A DNA stretch of 64,000 bases. It comes from Eleginops maclovinus (taxonomy: Eukaryota > Chordata > Actinopteri > Perciformes > Eleginopidae). Of this stretch, positions 37,501 to 51,600 are shown piece by piece. The position numbers and the translations under genes are program-made. The notes beneath the pieces were generated by a model, which ran no database searches, had not been told where the DNA came from, and was given only the letters and a program-made list of their open reading frames with translations. Numbering within the stretch: position 1 is the first letter of the stretch; each line of letters begins with the position of its first letter. The DNA lies in NCBI RefSeq assembly GCF_036324505.1, contig NC_086364.1, forward strand, positions 21,805,648 through 21,869,647. Reading direction: 5' to 3'.

Positions 37501-40500
37501 TTAGCGGTGGTGACCGTGCTGTAGTTCCTTTATAGCCCAACATTAGCCTCCTTTAGCTTAGCGGTGGTGACGTGAAGTCATGTGACCGTGCTGTAGTTCC
37601 TTTATAGCCTAATGTTAGCTTTTTACTTCTAGAGATTACATTTACGCTTCCAAAAAATGTGTAGGTATTATAAACGGTCGTTCACCACAGATTACGTATT
37701 TCTGCAATATTTCGAAAGCCAATGGAAAAATCCCATTGGCTTTTTGTTGGGGGAACCCTTGTGATGCTACCTTGCAACCAAAATATCCCTGCACCACTTT
37801 ATACACCACTCTGTATTCATGCAATTTAGAGTTAGTAACAGCCCAATACCAAAAGAGATATTAAAGAAGTGAAGAAACTTTGGATTTAGCTGAGAATTAA
37901 AGGCTGTTTTATGACCTTTAAAGACCTTTCTTCAATGCAACACATCTGCAAGCTGGTTTCCTGTATATGGACATTTCAGAAGTAATGATGTGAAGTACTT
38001 ACAGAAGCATAGGAACAGAGTGTCCACACACATGGCGTACACGCTGAAGAATCCGTGGGCGATGAGGTAGGAGCCGACCACCACCGTCTGGGAACGAGAA
38101 GAACAATTTAATATTAATGAAGCGACACCAAGGATCAGAAACAAAAACAAGGCAGGGTTGTAAACAAAGTTGGGTTATTCCTCAAAGCAAACAGTTCTTC
38201 AGAGGTAAATTGAAGAGCAGGACTCACCAGGATGGGAACCCAGTAGTAGTGGAGATGTGGAGCGGTGTTCTCAAAGGCCTCCACTCTCCCAGAGAAGAAG
38301 AAGAAGGCAAAGATTCCTGAGAATAAAATAAATAAGACACATTTCTACAACATTCACAAAGCTCTCTGCTGCACACTGATTGGCTGGAAATATTCCAATT
38401 AATCTTCTCTCGTCTAAAATGATGTCTAACAAAGATTTGAAGCATGAGTAACTCAGATTAAGACTCACCGACGAGCCCAACAATGAGCAGTTTCCCCAAA
38501 AACAAGAGGAAGTCTGTCACTTTGTCCAGCACAGCCACCCTGGAGGATTCAAAGAAATATAAATTATACTCTGTAGATCAAAGACTGACAGTCAAAACCA
38601 ATCAATCTTTATTAAATCCCCCTCACCTGATCATGTTCCTCATGAGGAGGAAGAAGGCGTCTCTGGCCGAGGTGCAGAAGTTCTTCCCGTAGATCGCCGT
38701 CTAGTGGCCGAACACAGTCATTACACACACACACTTCATCAACATCACCAGGGATTATTTTCTACTCCACGCACCATGATGTAGGCGTTCCTGTTGATGA
38801 ACTTGACGAATTTCTCCAGACACCAGAAGCAGCACTTGAGGCAGCACAGCAGGAACTTGGTGCATTTATTATGAGCTCCTGTGGGAAATAAAATAAAGAC
38901 ATTGAGAGATTTGTCTATTTTCAATTATAGTACAATGTTACGTCCCGCAATACGGACTAGTGTGACCTCATAAACAAATTCAATATGTATATACAGTTAA
39001 GGTAGAAGGGAGTAAAGGCTATTAAAAAGAACAAAAAAAGCATGAAAAAATTGGGTCAAATATCTAAAATGACGGGGAAATAACTACAAAAACTTCAAAG
39101 CATGAAAATGATGTTATAGTCACAATGTAAGTTGGGTATAGAGGCTGAAATAAAACCCAATACCACAAATAAAAAGAGAAAAGGAATTATTTCTGATCTT
39201 TCACTTTGCATTTTTGCTTGTAAAAACCTAATCTATAATGTAAATGGCATTGAATTGATTTGCAAATCTAAATTAACCAGGGCCTCAAGCGGACCCTTCT
39301 CCTTATAAGACCATCATTTGGAGTTGGAAAAGCTCTCTGCTATTATTATTCAAACCTAAAAGACACCTTATCAGCCATTATTATGATACATAAGCAAAAA
39401 GAATGGGTTACAAGTAAAGACAGTCTCGTGCAATTATGTAAAAAACCAATAAACATCAACAGAAATGTGAACTAAACTCCAGCCGACCTTTGAGCTTGTG
39501 GTCCAGATACTCCAGCAGCACTCTGATGATCTGAACGATGGAGAGGATCAGGGAGCCGAACGCCAGAGTTCCTGTGTGATATCTACGACAACAGGCAAGA
39601 GACTTTCAAATCAAACTCAACAGCAAGTCGGCCATCTTTGAAGGACAACCTGTCCAACGGCTAATCAAATTACCAACGAACACAAACTAAAGGACTAGGG
39701 ATAACATTTTAGAGCTAGAGAGTGTCAACATGTTTTTATATTAAATACAGAAACACAAAAAAACTACACAGGGAATGAGATTTATACTTTGAAATATGTT
39801 AGCATTCAGTTAGCATAACATTAGCCTTCATGTCCGGATGGTTGTGTATTGTTATGGGCCTCAAAATTTGAAGCTCCTGTGTCCTCCAGTTTGTATATTA
39901 GACATGTTCCTCCAAAGATGTAACATTTTAAATGGAGCTAACATCAGTAAGAGTTTATTTGGTGGGTACTTCATCTATTTTGGATGCAAAACAACAGACT
40001 AGACAGCTGAGAGACATTGACGGCTGCTGCCAATGCTAAAGACGCTATCCTCCAAAAAGATGGCCGCTTCAAATGCACCCCATTCCCGTTTGAATCTTCC
40101 GCCCCTTGCAAACGCACCTGAGCGATCTCCCGAGGGAGGAGAACACGGGGAAGGCGGGCACGTCGTCGGGCTTGTTGAAGGCCCAGTAGTGCGAGGCGAA
40201 GGCGCCGGCGAGGGTCATCTGTCCCAGCGCCGTGACGAAGTTGGCGCACCAGAAGAAGAGGAAGACGTTGTAGAACTGCAGGCCGATCAGGTACTTGTGG
40301 TAGGCCGTCTCCCCGCCGTAAAAGGCGAACAGGCACTCCGAGTCCGGGCACTGCGCCTTTTCCGGACTGGCCGAGTAGTTCTGAGATACAGGTTATATAC
40401 TCAGCTTTTAACAAACAGTTTGGAAGTCTACTCTCCATTTAATGTCACGGAAGCATTGAAAACACATTCACAAGAGAATAATTGAGCGTACAATCAGTTT

Positions 40501-43500
40501 AAAAAAGGTTGATTCAATTCATTTTATCCACAGTTTAAAAATGCATGTTAAATCACAAGACATAACGGAGAAGTGTTGAATGGGAAGCTTTAGAATACGT
40601 CCCAAGGATAACGAATTAACTTCTGTGTTGTCTTAACAGTTCAGCATCCCTTAAGATTACCTTTTCAAAACGTTTTTAGGTTGAGCGATTCAATTATACT
40701 AGATTTAATTTATAGAGCGCCTTTCATGGGACCCAGGACCGCTTTACATGAGGTGAGGACAGACAAAAAACAAACAAAGCAGGGCAGGTAATAAAGAAAA
40801 ATGGGTACCGCTTTACAATAAGACTACCCTTTATAATTAGGTTATTAATTAGATTGTAAGCACTTTATTAATCATTAAGAACCAGTTATTAACCAGTTCT
40901 AACATAGTTTCCATACAGCAACACAGGCTCACTATTTGGCAAGATGACTAAGCCTTATGTTGGCTACCTAGCTTCCTCCCTCTTCTTCATCATCCAGCAT
41001 CCAACGGGGGAAGAATCAACTCAGTGAACAACAGATACCAAGGATGCTAGCTGAGAGGCGGAGGAAGCTAAGTAGCCAATAGAAGGCTTAGCAGTACAGA
41101 TAAATGTGGGCTCACTATTTGGCAAGCAGCCGGTCACAGTGGCCCTGTTTCTCTCTTGTCTTATAAAAGCTAATTAATGATTTATAATTTACCTAATTAA
41201 TAAATGAATTGGTATGAAGTAGTAGCAGCAGGAGTGGAAGCAGGGGGACTGTGATGGATCAGGGGTCAAAGGCCGAGGTGAACAGGTGAGTTTTTAGTGA
41301 CGATGACTTGAAGATATGGGGAGGCAGCTTGGCGATTTTTTTTGGGGGTCAGGATTAAAAATGAGCTCCTAACATTAAATCGATAATTAAAAGAGAACTC
41401 ACCGCTGGTTCACAGGTCTTTCTGGAGTGGTCGCACATCGTCTCGTTGAAGACTTTGTAGATGGGTTCATTAGAAGTAGACAAGAAGCTGAGCAGTTTAT
41501 TAAGGACAGCTACGGAAGACTTTCAGAATCCACTTCAACACATGGGCTTTTAAACTTCATTTCTGCTTAGTAGGGTTGCACACGCTTAAACGTACAAAAC
41601 TTTAACTCGCTGAAAAGTTAAGCCTGAATTAAAATGTTCAGACTTTACCATAGACCTGTGCGACATTGTGTCCCCTCTTATAATAATCTGTGTAGCCCAA
41701 AAACAATCCTTTGAAGAAACAACAATGTCCTACTTTTCTAGCAGGCTTTTAGTAATCGAGCCCTGGCTTCAAAATAAGTTGTCACTATTTGACATCATAG
41801 AAACTAGAACCTCCTCAACATATGACAGTCTTTAGGTATACTGCAAATATTAGTGACAGTTTTAAATATGTTGTAGTTCAGGACACGGGATAGCTATAAA
41901 AACGGTAGCTGGCTGAGTGAAAAATGAAGATAAGTTTATACACACAGGTTATTTTAAAGCAGTTTGATTGATGGGACTTTAGAAAGGATACATAGCAGTG
42001 ACCGCCCAGTAGGCGATGACGATGGCCAGGAGGAGGAAGGTGAAGAGGGGGTAGAAGAGGGAACACATCACATGCCCGATGGTTCTGTAAACAGCATCAC
42101 AACAAAGACAAAAATCCTCACTGAGTCGAATTCTAATAGCTTTAATCTGTATTTAGCATTAGCCTGATTCTTTAATGCATTACTTTGTTCAGTAAAATGA
42201 GTTGTAAGGTAGAAAAATGTGCCATCTTAAGGCTTCTAACAGCTTAAAGGGAGGTCTGACCTGCTGGCTTCTTTGATGAGAGCGATGGCGATGAGGATCC
42301 TCTTCCTGAGGAAGATGAGCAGGAGGATGATGATGACCTCCACAATGGCCAGGATGATCACTGAAGGAGAAGAGGGATAGATTACAGTGGTGTAACAGTA
42401 ACATGTCAGAGTGTTTAAAGGTGTAGACGACGGTGTGTGAGCGTACTGAAGGCCAGCCAGGTCTGTCTGATCTGCAGGTACACGGTGAAGTCTGTCTGGA
42501 AGCCGATTTCCTGCAGAGTGACGTTAGCGCCGGCCTCTCCTTTCAGAGCGGCGTACTCCATGTAGCAGTGGAAGATACCTGAGCAGGGATTACATTACAT
42601 TTAGAAGAAGCTTTTATCTAAAGTAACAATATGTGCAATCCACCATGAACACACACACACACACACATACACGGAGAACAGTGAGAAACCTGCAGGTGCA
42701 TTAGCTTTAGGTTAGCCATTTAAGTGCGGGTGCATCAGACTTAACGAGGCCCTATAGTGCAACATGCATTGTACCAAGGAAACCATCCTGAATTAGACAG
42801 AGCAGAAGGCCTTTGTGTTTTGGCTCTTACCGTAACCTATGACCAGTATCACCATGACGATCATGACCCAGACCATGATCCCGGCCAGGAAGCGCAGCAG
42901 GATGATGAAGAGCAGACTGGTGAGCATCGCAATGACTAACCCTCTGCAGAGAGAGAGACAGGCAGTGAGCGGAGGCTTCAGACAGAAGCAGGTTTATGAA
43001 TGTTTGTGAGCGACTTACATCAGGATCCAGTACCAGGACTTTGTGTAATCCTCAAAGATCTTCATCACCACCTGACGCGCCTCCATCACCACGGTGGCGT
43101 TCCTGAGGAGAGAGTCAGGCGGGTTTACTCTCAGTGTTTAATGGTTAAAACAAATTGATGCCGGTTTTTTTTTTTAGTATGGCTGTGTTTTCATCAATAG
43201 ATGAAGATTCAACTTTATTGTCATTGCACAGAGTACAAGTACTAGGACAACGAAATGCGGTCTCTGCATTTGACCCATCCTAGTGTTAGGAGCAGTGGGC
43301 TGCCATTATGTACGGCGCCCGGGGAGCAGTGTAGGTATCCAGTGTCTTGCTCAGGGACACCACGGTGGCACTAGGTCTTTCGGGGACTTGAACTGGTGAC
43401 TGTTTAAATACTTTTATTTATTAGAATAATTTTACTTTAACTTTTTATTTTTATAGATTTAAAAAATATATATTTCTTATTTAAAATTTCACGTCTTTAA

Positions 43501-45640
43501 CTTATGTTTATATAAATATTTGTATTACTTTTAATTATTTTTAAGTATGTTTATTATTTTTAATGCACAGGTTTCCTTTCGTTTTCCTGTGGGGCTGCAG
43601 GTTGGGACAGGCTCTGGATGAGAGTAATGATGATGATGATGATGATGATAACAACTCACTTGACTCCATCGACCAGATCCTTGGCGTCCCTCATTTTCCC
43701 GCTGCCGTCGTCAAAGTGAGAGTTGTTTCCCACAGTGATCAGACCTCCCTTCAGGCCCAGAGCGGGGAAACACCTTTGAGTGACTGGAGGAAAGCAAAGG
43801 AAAGGGTAAGATAGGCAGTCAAATTAACACCAATACACCACTGTACGTACTATCATACGTATTTAACACATCGTGCACATTCTTACCTTTACTACCTGAC
43901 TGTATATAAATATTTAGACTCATTTAACTTTAATTCCTTATATCTATATAATTGTTTTTGTTCTTGAATATTATTTTATATATTTTTCTTTATATGTTTA
44001 TTTAATATTTTAATTCCATTTCATTTTTAATCAGACATTTCAATTCTATTTATATTTTATTTTGAAATGTATTTTTTGCAAAGTCTGACTCTAACTTCTA
44101 AAGTATGCTATAAATATTTGTATCATTTTTTTTTTTATTGAAATTAAATCACTTTCACACAAAAAGGATTATAATAAAAAACAACAAGTATGAAATATAT
44201 TCTATTTCCACTCACAGGGCTTGCTGGGGGTCAGCATGGCCGGACAGAGGCCTTGTTTGAGGATTTCTGGGATTCCCTGAAACACAAAACATTTAAAGCA
44301 GATCAGAAGGTGTGTGTGTCTGTGTGTGAGTGTGTGTGTGTGAGTGTGTCTGTGTGTGAGTGTGTGAAGGCATCAGAAAATAACTGTGGCACCAACGTGG
44401 CTTCACACTCACCATGGAGTTCGTCGCACCCTCCTTGCAGAACGTCTTGTAGTAGTCGAAGTCCTTCCCGTTGTAGTAGGCTTTCGCTAACGTCATGAAC
44501 TTATCCGGACATTTCTCCACACACATCTGAGGAGGAGATTTAAGCCAATATAAATTATTTTTTGAGACAAAAAGCAGTTCCTAATTCTGACTTTATACCA
44601 TCATAAAACTGTAAAACAGCCTCCATATCTTTATTAACCCTTCCACACCATTTTACATTTCCTAAAATAAACTATTTAAATTTGTTTTTGACACACTGTA
44701 AAACAATGTGCACAATTTGACTTATTTAAATAAATATTAATATTCCATTTTATGTTTTGAATGCATTATTTTACAACAACGTGTGTTTATATAAAATTAA
44801 AATATATTCTTATTTATTTTCTCTCGATTGCAGATCTATTCTCAACAGTTTTACGTTGATATTAATACTTTTATTGTATTTTCTTTTTTAATTGTACATT
44901 TTTTAAGTAAATCGTTGTCCTATTTATTGGATTTTTACTTAAGCTAATTATGTCTGTATTTCAATTTTATTGCAAAATGTTACTTTATCTTATTTTTCGT
45001 AAAATATTCTATTCTTTTATTGTTTTTTTACATTTTCAATACAAACATTTTATTATATTTGTATTGAAAATTTTTATTATGTTTAATTAAACTTTTTATT
45101 GCCGTCTCATTTTAACTTCTTGTGTTTAGATAATTATTTTGACCCAAATGCTGTACTTGGATTTCACATTTTTACTTTAAAAACAGTTGTACAAGAAAAA
45201 CAAATTCTCCATTTGAAATAAACTATATATATTATCTGTCACAAAACCCAATGACCCGTCCAATAAACAAAGCATTGTGATTCCTAACAGCTGTTCCCTA
45301 CATCGACACAAATACGTTTCTGCAGGGGGAGGGAGGGGGGGAGGGTTCTCACCTGAGTGGTGGGACACTGGAACTCCAGCAGCACCATGGGGCTGGCACA
45401 CTTCATGATGTTGAAGTAGAACAGGAAGCGCTTTTTCCTGTTTAAGAAGAACACACACACCCATATGTTAATAAATGATCAGAGGAAAGACATGGATATA
45501 AAAAAAGCTGTGACACTATAGCACTTACTAAATCACAACATATAAAACACTTGGCAAAGGAACCAAAGCCACACTTCTACAGTAGGTGTCTCCAGGAGCA
45601 CATTATCGTGATGACACACAAGGTGGAAAACAACACCAGC

Positions 45641-45680
<40 letters not shown>

Positions 45681-48600
45681 TTCAGTAATTATGATCTATA
45701 TTTGGAAAGCGACTCACTCCAGTGGGGTGCCCGCCTGCCCGCAGAACTGCCCTCGACTGTCAGTGGGGTAAATCACCTTCCTGGGGTCGCCCTGGGACCA
45801 GGCTGGAAGCACAAACCAAGAAGGTTACGATAAAGTTTGAGTGCATTTAAAGTAGTTTCATCACATTGTGAGGTGGTTTCCTTACCCAGTACTCCCACTG
45901 CAAAGTAACCCAGTATGGCGATAACGAAGAGGATGCAGCACACGATGTCTGTGCAGCTCCTGGGGAGGAGAGGGCAGAGTTCAAAGGGTTAAAGGGTTCA
46001 AATAAACTCTTTACACACAGTGATAACCAGATCTCTAGCTCACCTGTTTTGGATCGGGCCTTTGAACGAGGAGTCATACTTCCTTGGCTCGCCTAAAAAG
46101 AAGAAAGAAGAAGCGAAAGTTTAATTTATAGGATTGAGACTTTTTCTGTTGGTCGACCCGGAAGTTAACATCGCAAGGGTTCTCTCGATAAAAACTCTAT
46201 GGGATTTTTCCATTGGATTTTGAAATATCTCAGGAAATAATCTCTGTGGCAAATGATGATGAACTTTGTTCCGCAGGATAATCTCCACACATTGACTTGA
46301 ATTTTGAAGCAGAAAGCTAACGTTGGGCTATAAAGGAACTACAGCACGGTCACATGCCCTCACGTCACCCCCGCTAAGCTAAATGCGGCTAATGTTGGGC
46401 TATAAAGGAACTACAGCACGGTCACATGCCCTCACGTCACCCCCGCTAAGCTAAATGCGACTAATGTTGGGCTATAAAGGAACTACAACACGGTCACATG
46501 ACTTCACGTCACCACCGCTAAGCTAAAGGCGGCTAACGTTGGGCTATAAAGGAACTACAGCACGGTCACATGACTTCACGTCACCACCGCTAAGCTAAAG
46601 GAGGCTAATGTTGGGCTATAAAGGAACTACAGCACGGTTACATGACTTCACGTCACCACCGCTAAGCTAAAGGCAGCTAATGTTGGGCTATAAAGGAACT
46701 ACAGCACGGTCACATGACTTCACGTCACCACCGCTAAGCTAAAGGCGGCTAATGTTGGGCTATAAAGGAACTACAGCACGGTCACATGACTTCACGTCAC
46801 CACCGCTAAGCTAAAGGCGGCTAATGTTGGGCTATAAAGGAACTACAGCACGGTCACATGACTTCACGTCACCACCGCTAAGCTAAAGGCGGCTAACGTT
46901 GGGCTATAAAGAAACTACAGCACGTCACATGACTTCACGTCACCACCGCTAAGCTAAAGGTGGCTAATGTTGGCCGTGATGTCGTCTCATTAAGACTCGT
47001 TAGCAACCGCCATTTTCAAATTTACCAGTGGGGTATTTCCTTACGTATTTTATGTCGTAGAACAAAAAGGTGTAAATGTCTTCAGCTTGTTTTAACCACA
47101 TCTTATTTCAGGATAACAACCAGTAAACAAATCACATTCACTTTCAAACAAAAGTAGTAAATTGCTGACTCATTTCCTGGTTTTAGGACTCATTCCTGCA
47201 CCACACCATTGACAGCATAGCTTGGTGAGAGATCTACAACCCTACGTGAAATATAAAATGTTAAACAGGGATCTTATTAAGAGGTTGAGAAAAAGTAAGC
47301 CCACCCCTCCTCCCATTCTTCTGTCAGATGGTTTTCCCTGAAGGCAGACACGCCTGGCAACAAATTCCTCGCTGGTGACTAAACAGAAGAAACCCATGAC
47401 GAAGAAGAAGCAAACACCACTGCTGCAGCCACTAGAGGCAGCATTAAGCATGGAGCGCAATGTTTTGACAAGGCGTTATTTGATGTTGATACAAGACCTA
47501 TAATGCCAAGACCGACACATTTGAAACCATGCACTCCTTTTCTTTCATAGGGTAAAGAGTGAAGTCAAAGCAGCTCCATTTACTGAATAAATCAGAATAA
47601 GATGGCATCACTTTTGATTTAAAACATAGTGTTAAACCTCCTCTAAGCTGTTTATTATTACATAAGATTTACCTAATTTTTCCAAAATGGGAGATATGGA
47701 ATATGGGGAAAGTCTTGGCAGACATCTACACTCTGGTTGGGATAATAAGACTGACCTGGATTTAAATTTGAGTTTCTTGCTGAAAGTAACTGGCGTTTCG
47801 TACATTTTTTTATTGGATTAAAGATTGGTGCAGGAATTAGTCCCAAAACCCGGTAATGAGTCAGCACTTTTTGTTACCTCGTCTCAAAGTCAATGGTTTT
47901 GAGAATTTGTTATTAACATTCCTCAAATAAGTTTTGGTGTTTAACACAACCTGGAGAGATTTTAGTTTTACGACATAAAATAATCTGTAAATGAGACGAC
48001 TAAACGTCATCACACCCAACATTAGCCGCCTTTAGCTTAGCGGTGGAGACGTGAAGTCATGTGACCGTGCTGTAGTTCCTTTATAGCCCAACATTAGCCG
48101 CCTTTAGCTTAGCGGTGGTGACGTGAAGTCATGTGACCGTGCTGTAGTTCCTTTATAGCCCAACATTAGCCGCCTTTAGCTTAGCGGTGGTGACGTGAAG
48201 TCATGTGACCGTGCTGTAGTTCCTTTATAGCCCAACATTAGCCGCCTTTAGCTTAGCGGTGGTGACGTGAAGTCATGTGACCGTGCTGTAGTTCCTTTAT
48301 AACCCAACATTAGCCTCCTTTAGCTTAGCGGTGGTGACGTGAAGTCATGTGACCGTGCTGTAGTTCCTTTATAGCCCAACATTAGCCGCCTTTAGCTTAG
48401 TGGTGGTGACGTGAAGTCATGTGACCGTGCTGTAGTTCCTTTATAGCCCAACATTAGCCGCCTTTAGCTTAGCGGTGGTGACGTGAAGTCATGTGACCAT
48501 GCTGTAGTTCCTTTATAGCCCAACATTAGCCGCCTTTAGCTTAGCGGTGGTGATGTGAAGTCATGTGACCGTGCTGTAGTTCCGTTATAGCCTTACATTG

Positions 48601-51600
48601 CGTTTTACTTTACATTTGGCATTAATAGGTGAAGATTACCCTGTTATTTTCTGCATTAGTCCAAAATCTAATGGAACATCTCATTCGATTTTTCGGAGGT
48701 AGCAATTGTGATGCTAACTTCCAGGTTAGCCTAAAGAAAAACATCCCTGCAGCTGTCTGTTGCAGGCTCAGGCCTTTAGTTAAGTTTGCAGCATGTTATC
48801 TGAGGTCAGCATGTCAGAAGCATCCATTATCTAAGCAAATTCATCATGGGGCTCTGAAGCTAATTCCTCAGGGAACATTAACTCCACTTCAGTAAAAGCA
48901 ACATTACTTAAGAGTAAACAAAATGCAATTACTAAAAGATCACAAACACAAAACATAATGGTTTTATATCCAAAAGAACATTATTTTGACCTTGTTAGGG
49001 CTTAACATCTCTCCACCATACCAACGGATGTATATTTAAACACACAGCTTTAGATCATGCGTCTAGACAGTGGGTAATTTTTTTTCTTTGACCTCTTTGC
49101 ATCTGAATAATGCATCCAGTTGGGAGGATAATGCTACCGAAAGCATTTACCACACGAGCTCTTACAGAAGTCACAACTTCCTGTTGGAGAGAGCGTGGGA
49201 GCTGCCTTCATGGGCATGGTGTGAGAACAACAGTATTGCCACTCTGAAGTGTTATTTTTTTATCATTCAGACACAAATGTAACCGTTTCGCCTTTAGGAA
49301 TTACCATTAATTCATGTAGAGAAGTCTAGTTGATTGGATTTAATAAAAGAGAGGCCTTGATAACTTCATTAAGTAGCTGTAGGACATTATTGAATGAAAT
49401 AAGCGTGTCATTTTTAGGACAAAAGCTACTCTTTTCAATGGTTACCCACACTTTGCACGGTCATATTTGCACAATTGATAATCTAAAAAGCTCCCTGCCT
49501 TCACACACCTGTATAATCAGCAGTAGGTTTCACAGTAACACACACTCACACACACCCTGTCCTTACCCACAATGTTTACATGCTGATACTGCCGCTCCAG
49601 TTTCACTCAACACAACTTTAAGAGATTTGTTTTAAGAGAAAACCTTACAGATATTCCTCCAGTCAGTCTAATAGATACAGAGTGAATACAGAATGAGAAA
49701 CACTCAGTAAAGAAAGACACACGTTACCATGTTTTCCATAAAACTCTCCTTCCTCAGGCATGTTGGAAATCCTCTCTGGGTAGAATGTACTGAAGATGCC
49801 TTTTTTTTTTACTCTTTCCACCGCTTCCTAACCTGGGTCCCTTGTTCCTCGCTGTGTGAATGAGGGAAACTGGAGTACTGTGGAGAAACCAGTCCAACCT
49901 GTCCCCTGAATAGCAGCAAGCAGCAGATCCACCTCAGACTACTTCCCGCTGTGTTTATCCTGAAACAACTGCCTCTCTCCAATCTGTGCCCCACCTGTGC
50001 ATCTCCCTTTCTGTCTCCTCCCACTTCCAAAATACCTTTCTGGGTGTCGGGTTTTTCTCTGTTTCTGCCTCAAAATGAACAGGAAGGCTGCGAGTGCAAG
50101 AGAGGAGGCGTGGACATGTGAGGGTGAGGGTGGGGGAGGTTTGTTGTGTGTATACGAGGAGAAGAAGTAAAGAGAAGTTGCTCAGATGTTATCAAAACCA
50201 TGTGTTAATGAGCTGGGTTCCTGCTGCTCTGTTGCCCCCAGTGGGGTTTTATGGAGCTTCAGTGAAAAACCGCATGATTAAACTCAGGTGTGGACGATTG
50301 GGGCAGAACAAACACAGCCTGGGCCGTCAGTCATAAACTCAAGAATCTTTATTTTTTTGTACAACAATTGCCTTTAAACTTGTGGTGAAACTGTATGAAG
50401 CTTTGGGGTTTTTGGTATTTATGCAGATATTTTTTATAAGCTTTGGGTTTCAAATGGAGCACACACAGCGACACCTGCTGGTTTCTAGAATGTATAAAAT
50501 ATGGGCGACAACAAATGGTGTTATTCAATCCTCTGCTTCAGTAAAAGGTCTATATAACACTCACAAAATACTCTGTTACAATTAAAAGTCCTGCATCAGA
50601 AATGTTTGTTCAAAGAAGGGAGTATAATCAGCAAAGGTCATAGTAAATGTTCTTAATGCATAAATATAGAAGAAATCCCCCAAAAATCTAATTGTTCAAA
50701 ATAAATATAAAAGATCTAAATTGAAATAAGTAAGTATAATAAGCTACATGTAATTTAAGTATAAAACATAAATATACCCAAAGCAAAAAATCTAAATAAC
50801 ATTATTCAAAATGAGATGCCAATTAAAAATGATTATAATTGGATAATTGATTAATGCACTGTTTCTATTAAATTATAATATTATATTGGGTAGTTTAATT
50901 ATATCAACCTATCATATTTTATTTATTTATTACATTTTGTTTTCTCACATCATAAAATCTTACATTTTAAAGAAACTTAAGCTGGAAAATAAATGCTGAA
51001 GTAAAAAGTGCAATATGTCCCTTATCTGAATTACAGTATAGAGGAGTGTGAAGCGTTTCCTCCCACCTTTGGGACATGGCAGAACTGCACTGGGGCTGAT
51101 GAGATACAACACAGATCCTGGCTGCACAATTCATCATATGTTTGGACTCCGGCAATATCCAAATTGCAGGAAGCAGAAAGATATGTGTTGAGAATACCAT
51201 TTTGAATGAAGTATTGTGGAGCTGCAAAGATATCCAGCTACAGAAAATATTCTGCAGGATTAAAGTTTGATACAGATCCTCTTTTTAAAAAAATCACATC
51301 ATGATCATTCTTCATCATTAAAGACATATTTTGTTTAGTAATAAGGAAGATGTGTTTCGTAAATGATCAATCCATCCAATATTGTGACTTATTAACAATT
51401 TGTAATTAGTATTTCTTTTCCAAATCTTGCCGGCCTAAAATAATTGAAAGATATCTCAAAATAAATACATTAAAAATACCTAACTTGAAAAAGTGTAATA
51501 AGCAAAAGTTTGTAAAAGTATTCAAGGCAGAGAAGAAGAGGAAATGAATAAAGGTCCAGCAGTGGCTCAGTAAGTAGGGGCTTGGACTGGGAATCGTAGG

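Noticed and set aside
39971..40438. 155-codon minus-strand frame
   Set aside because: It is an alternative frame of the true slc44a2 exon 40118-40380, whose correct frame reads [12 protein letters not shown] and continues in phase with both neighbours.
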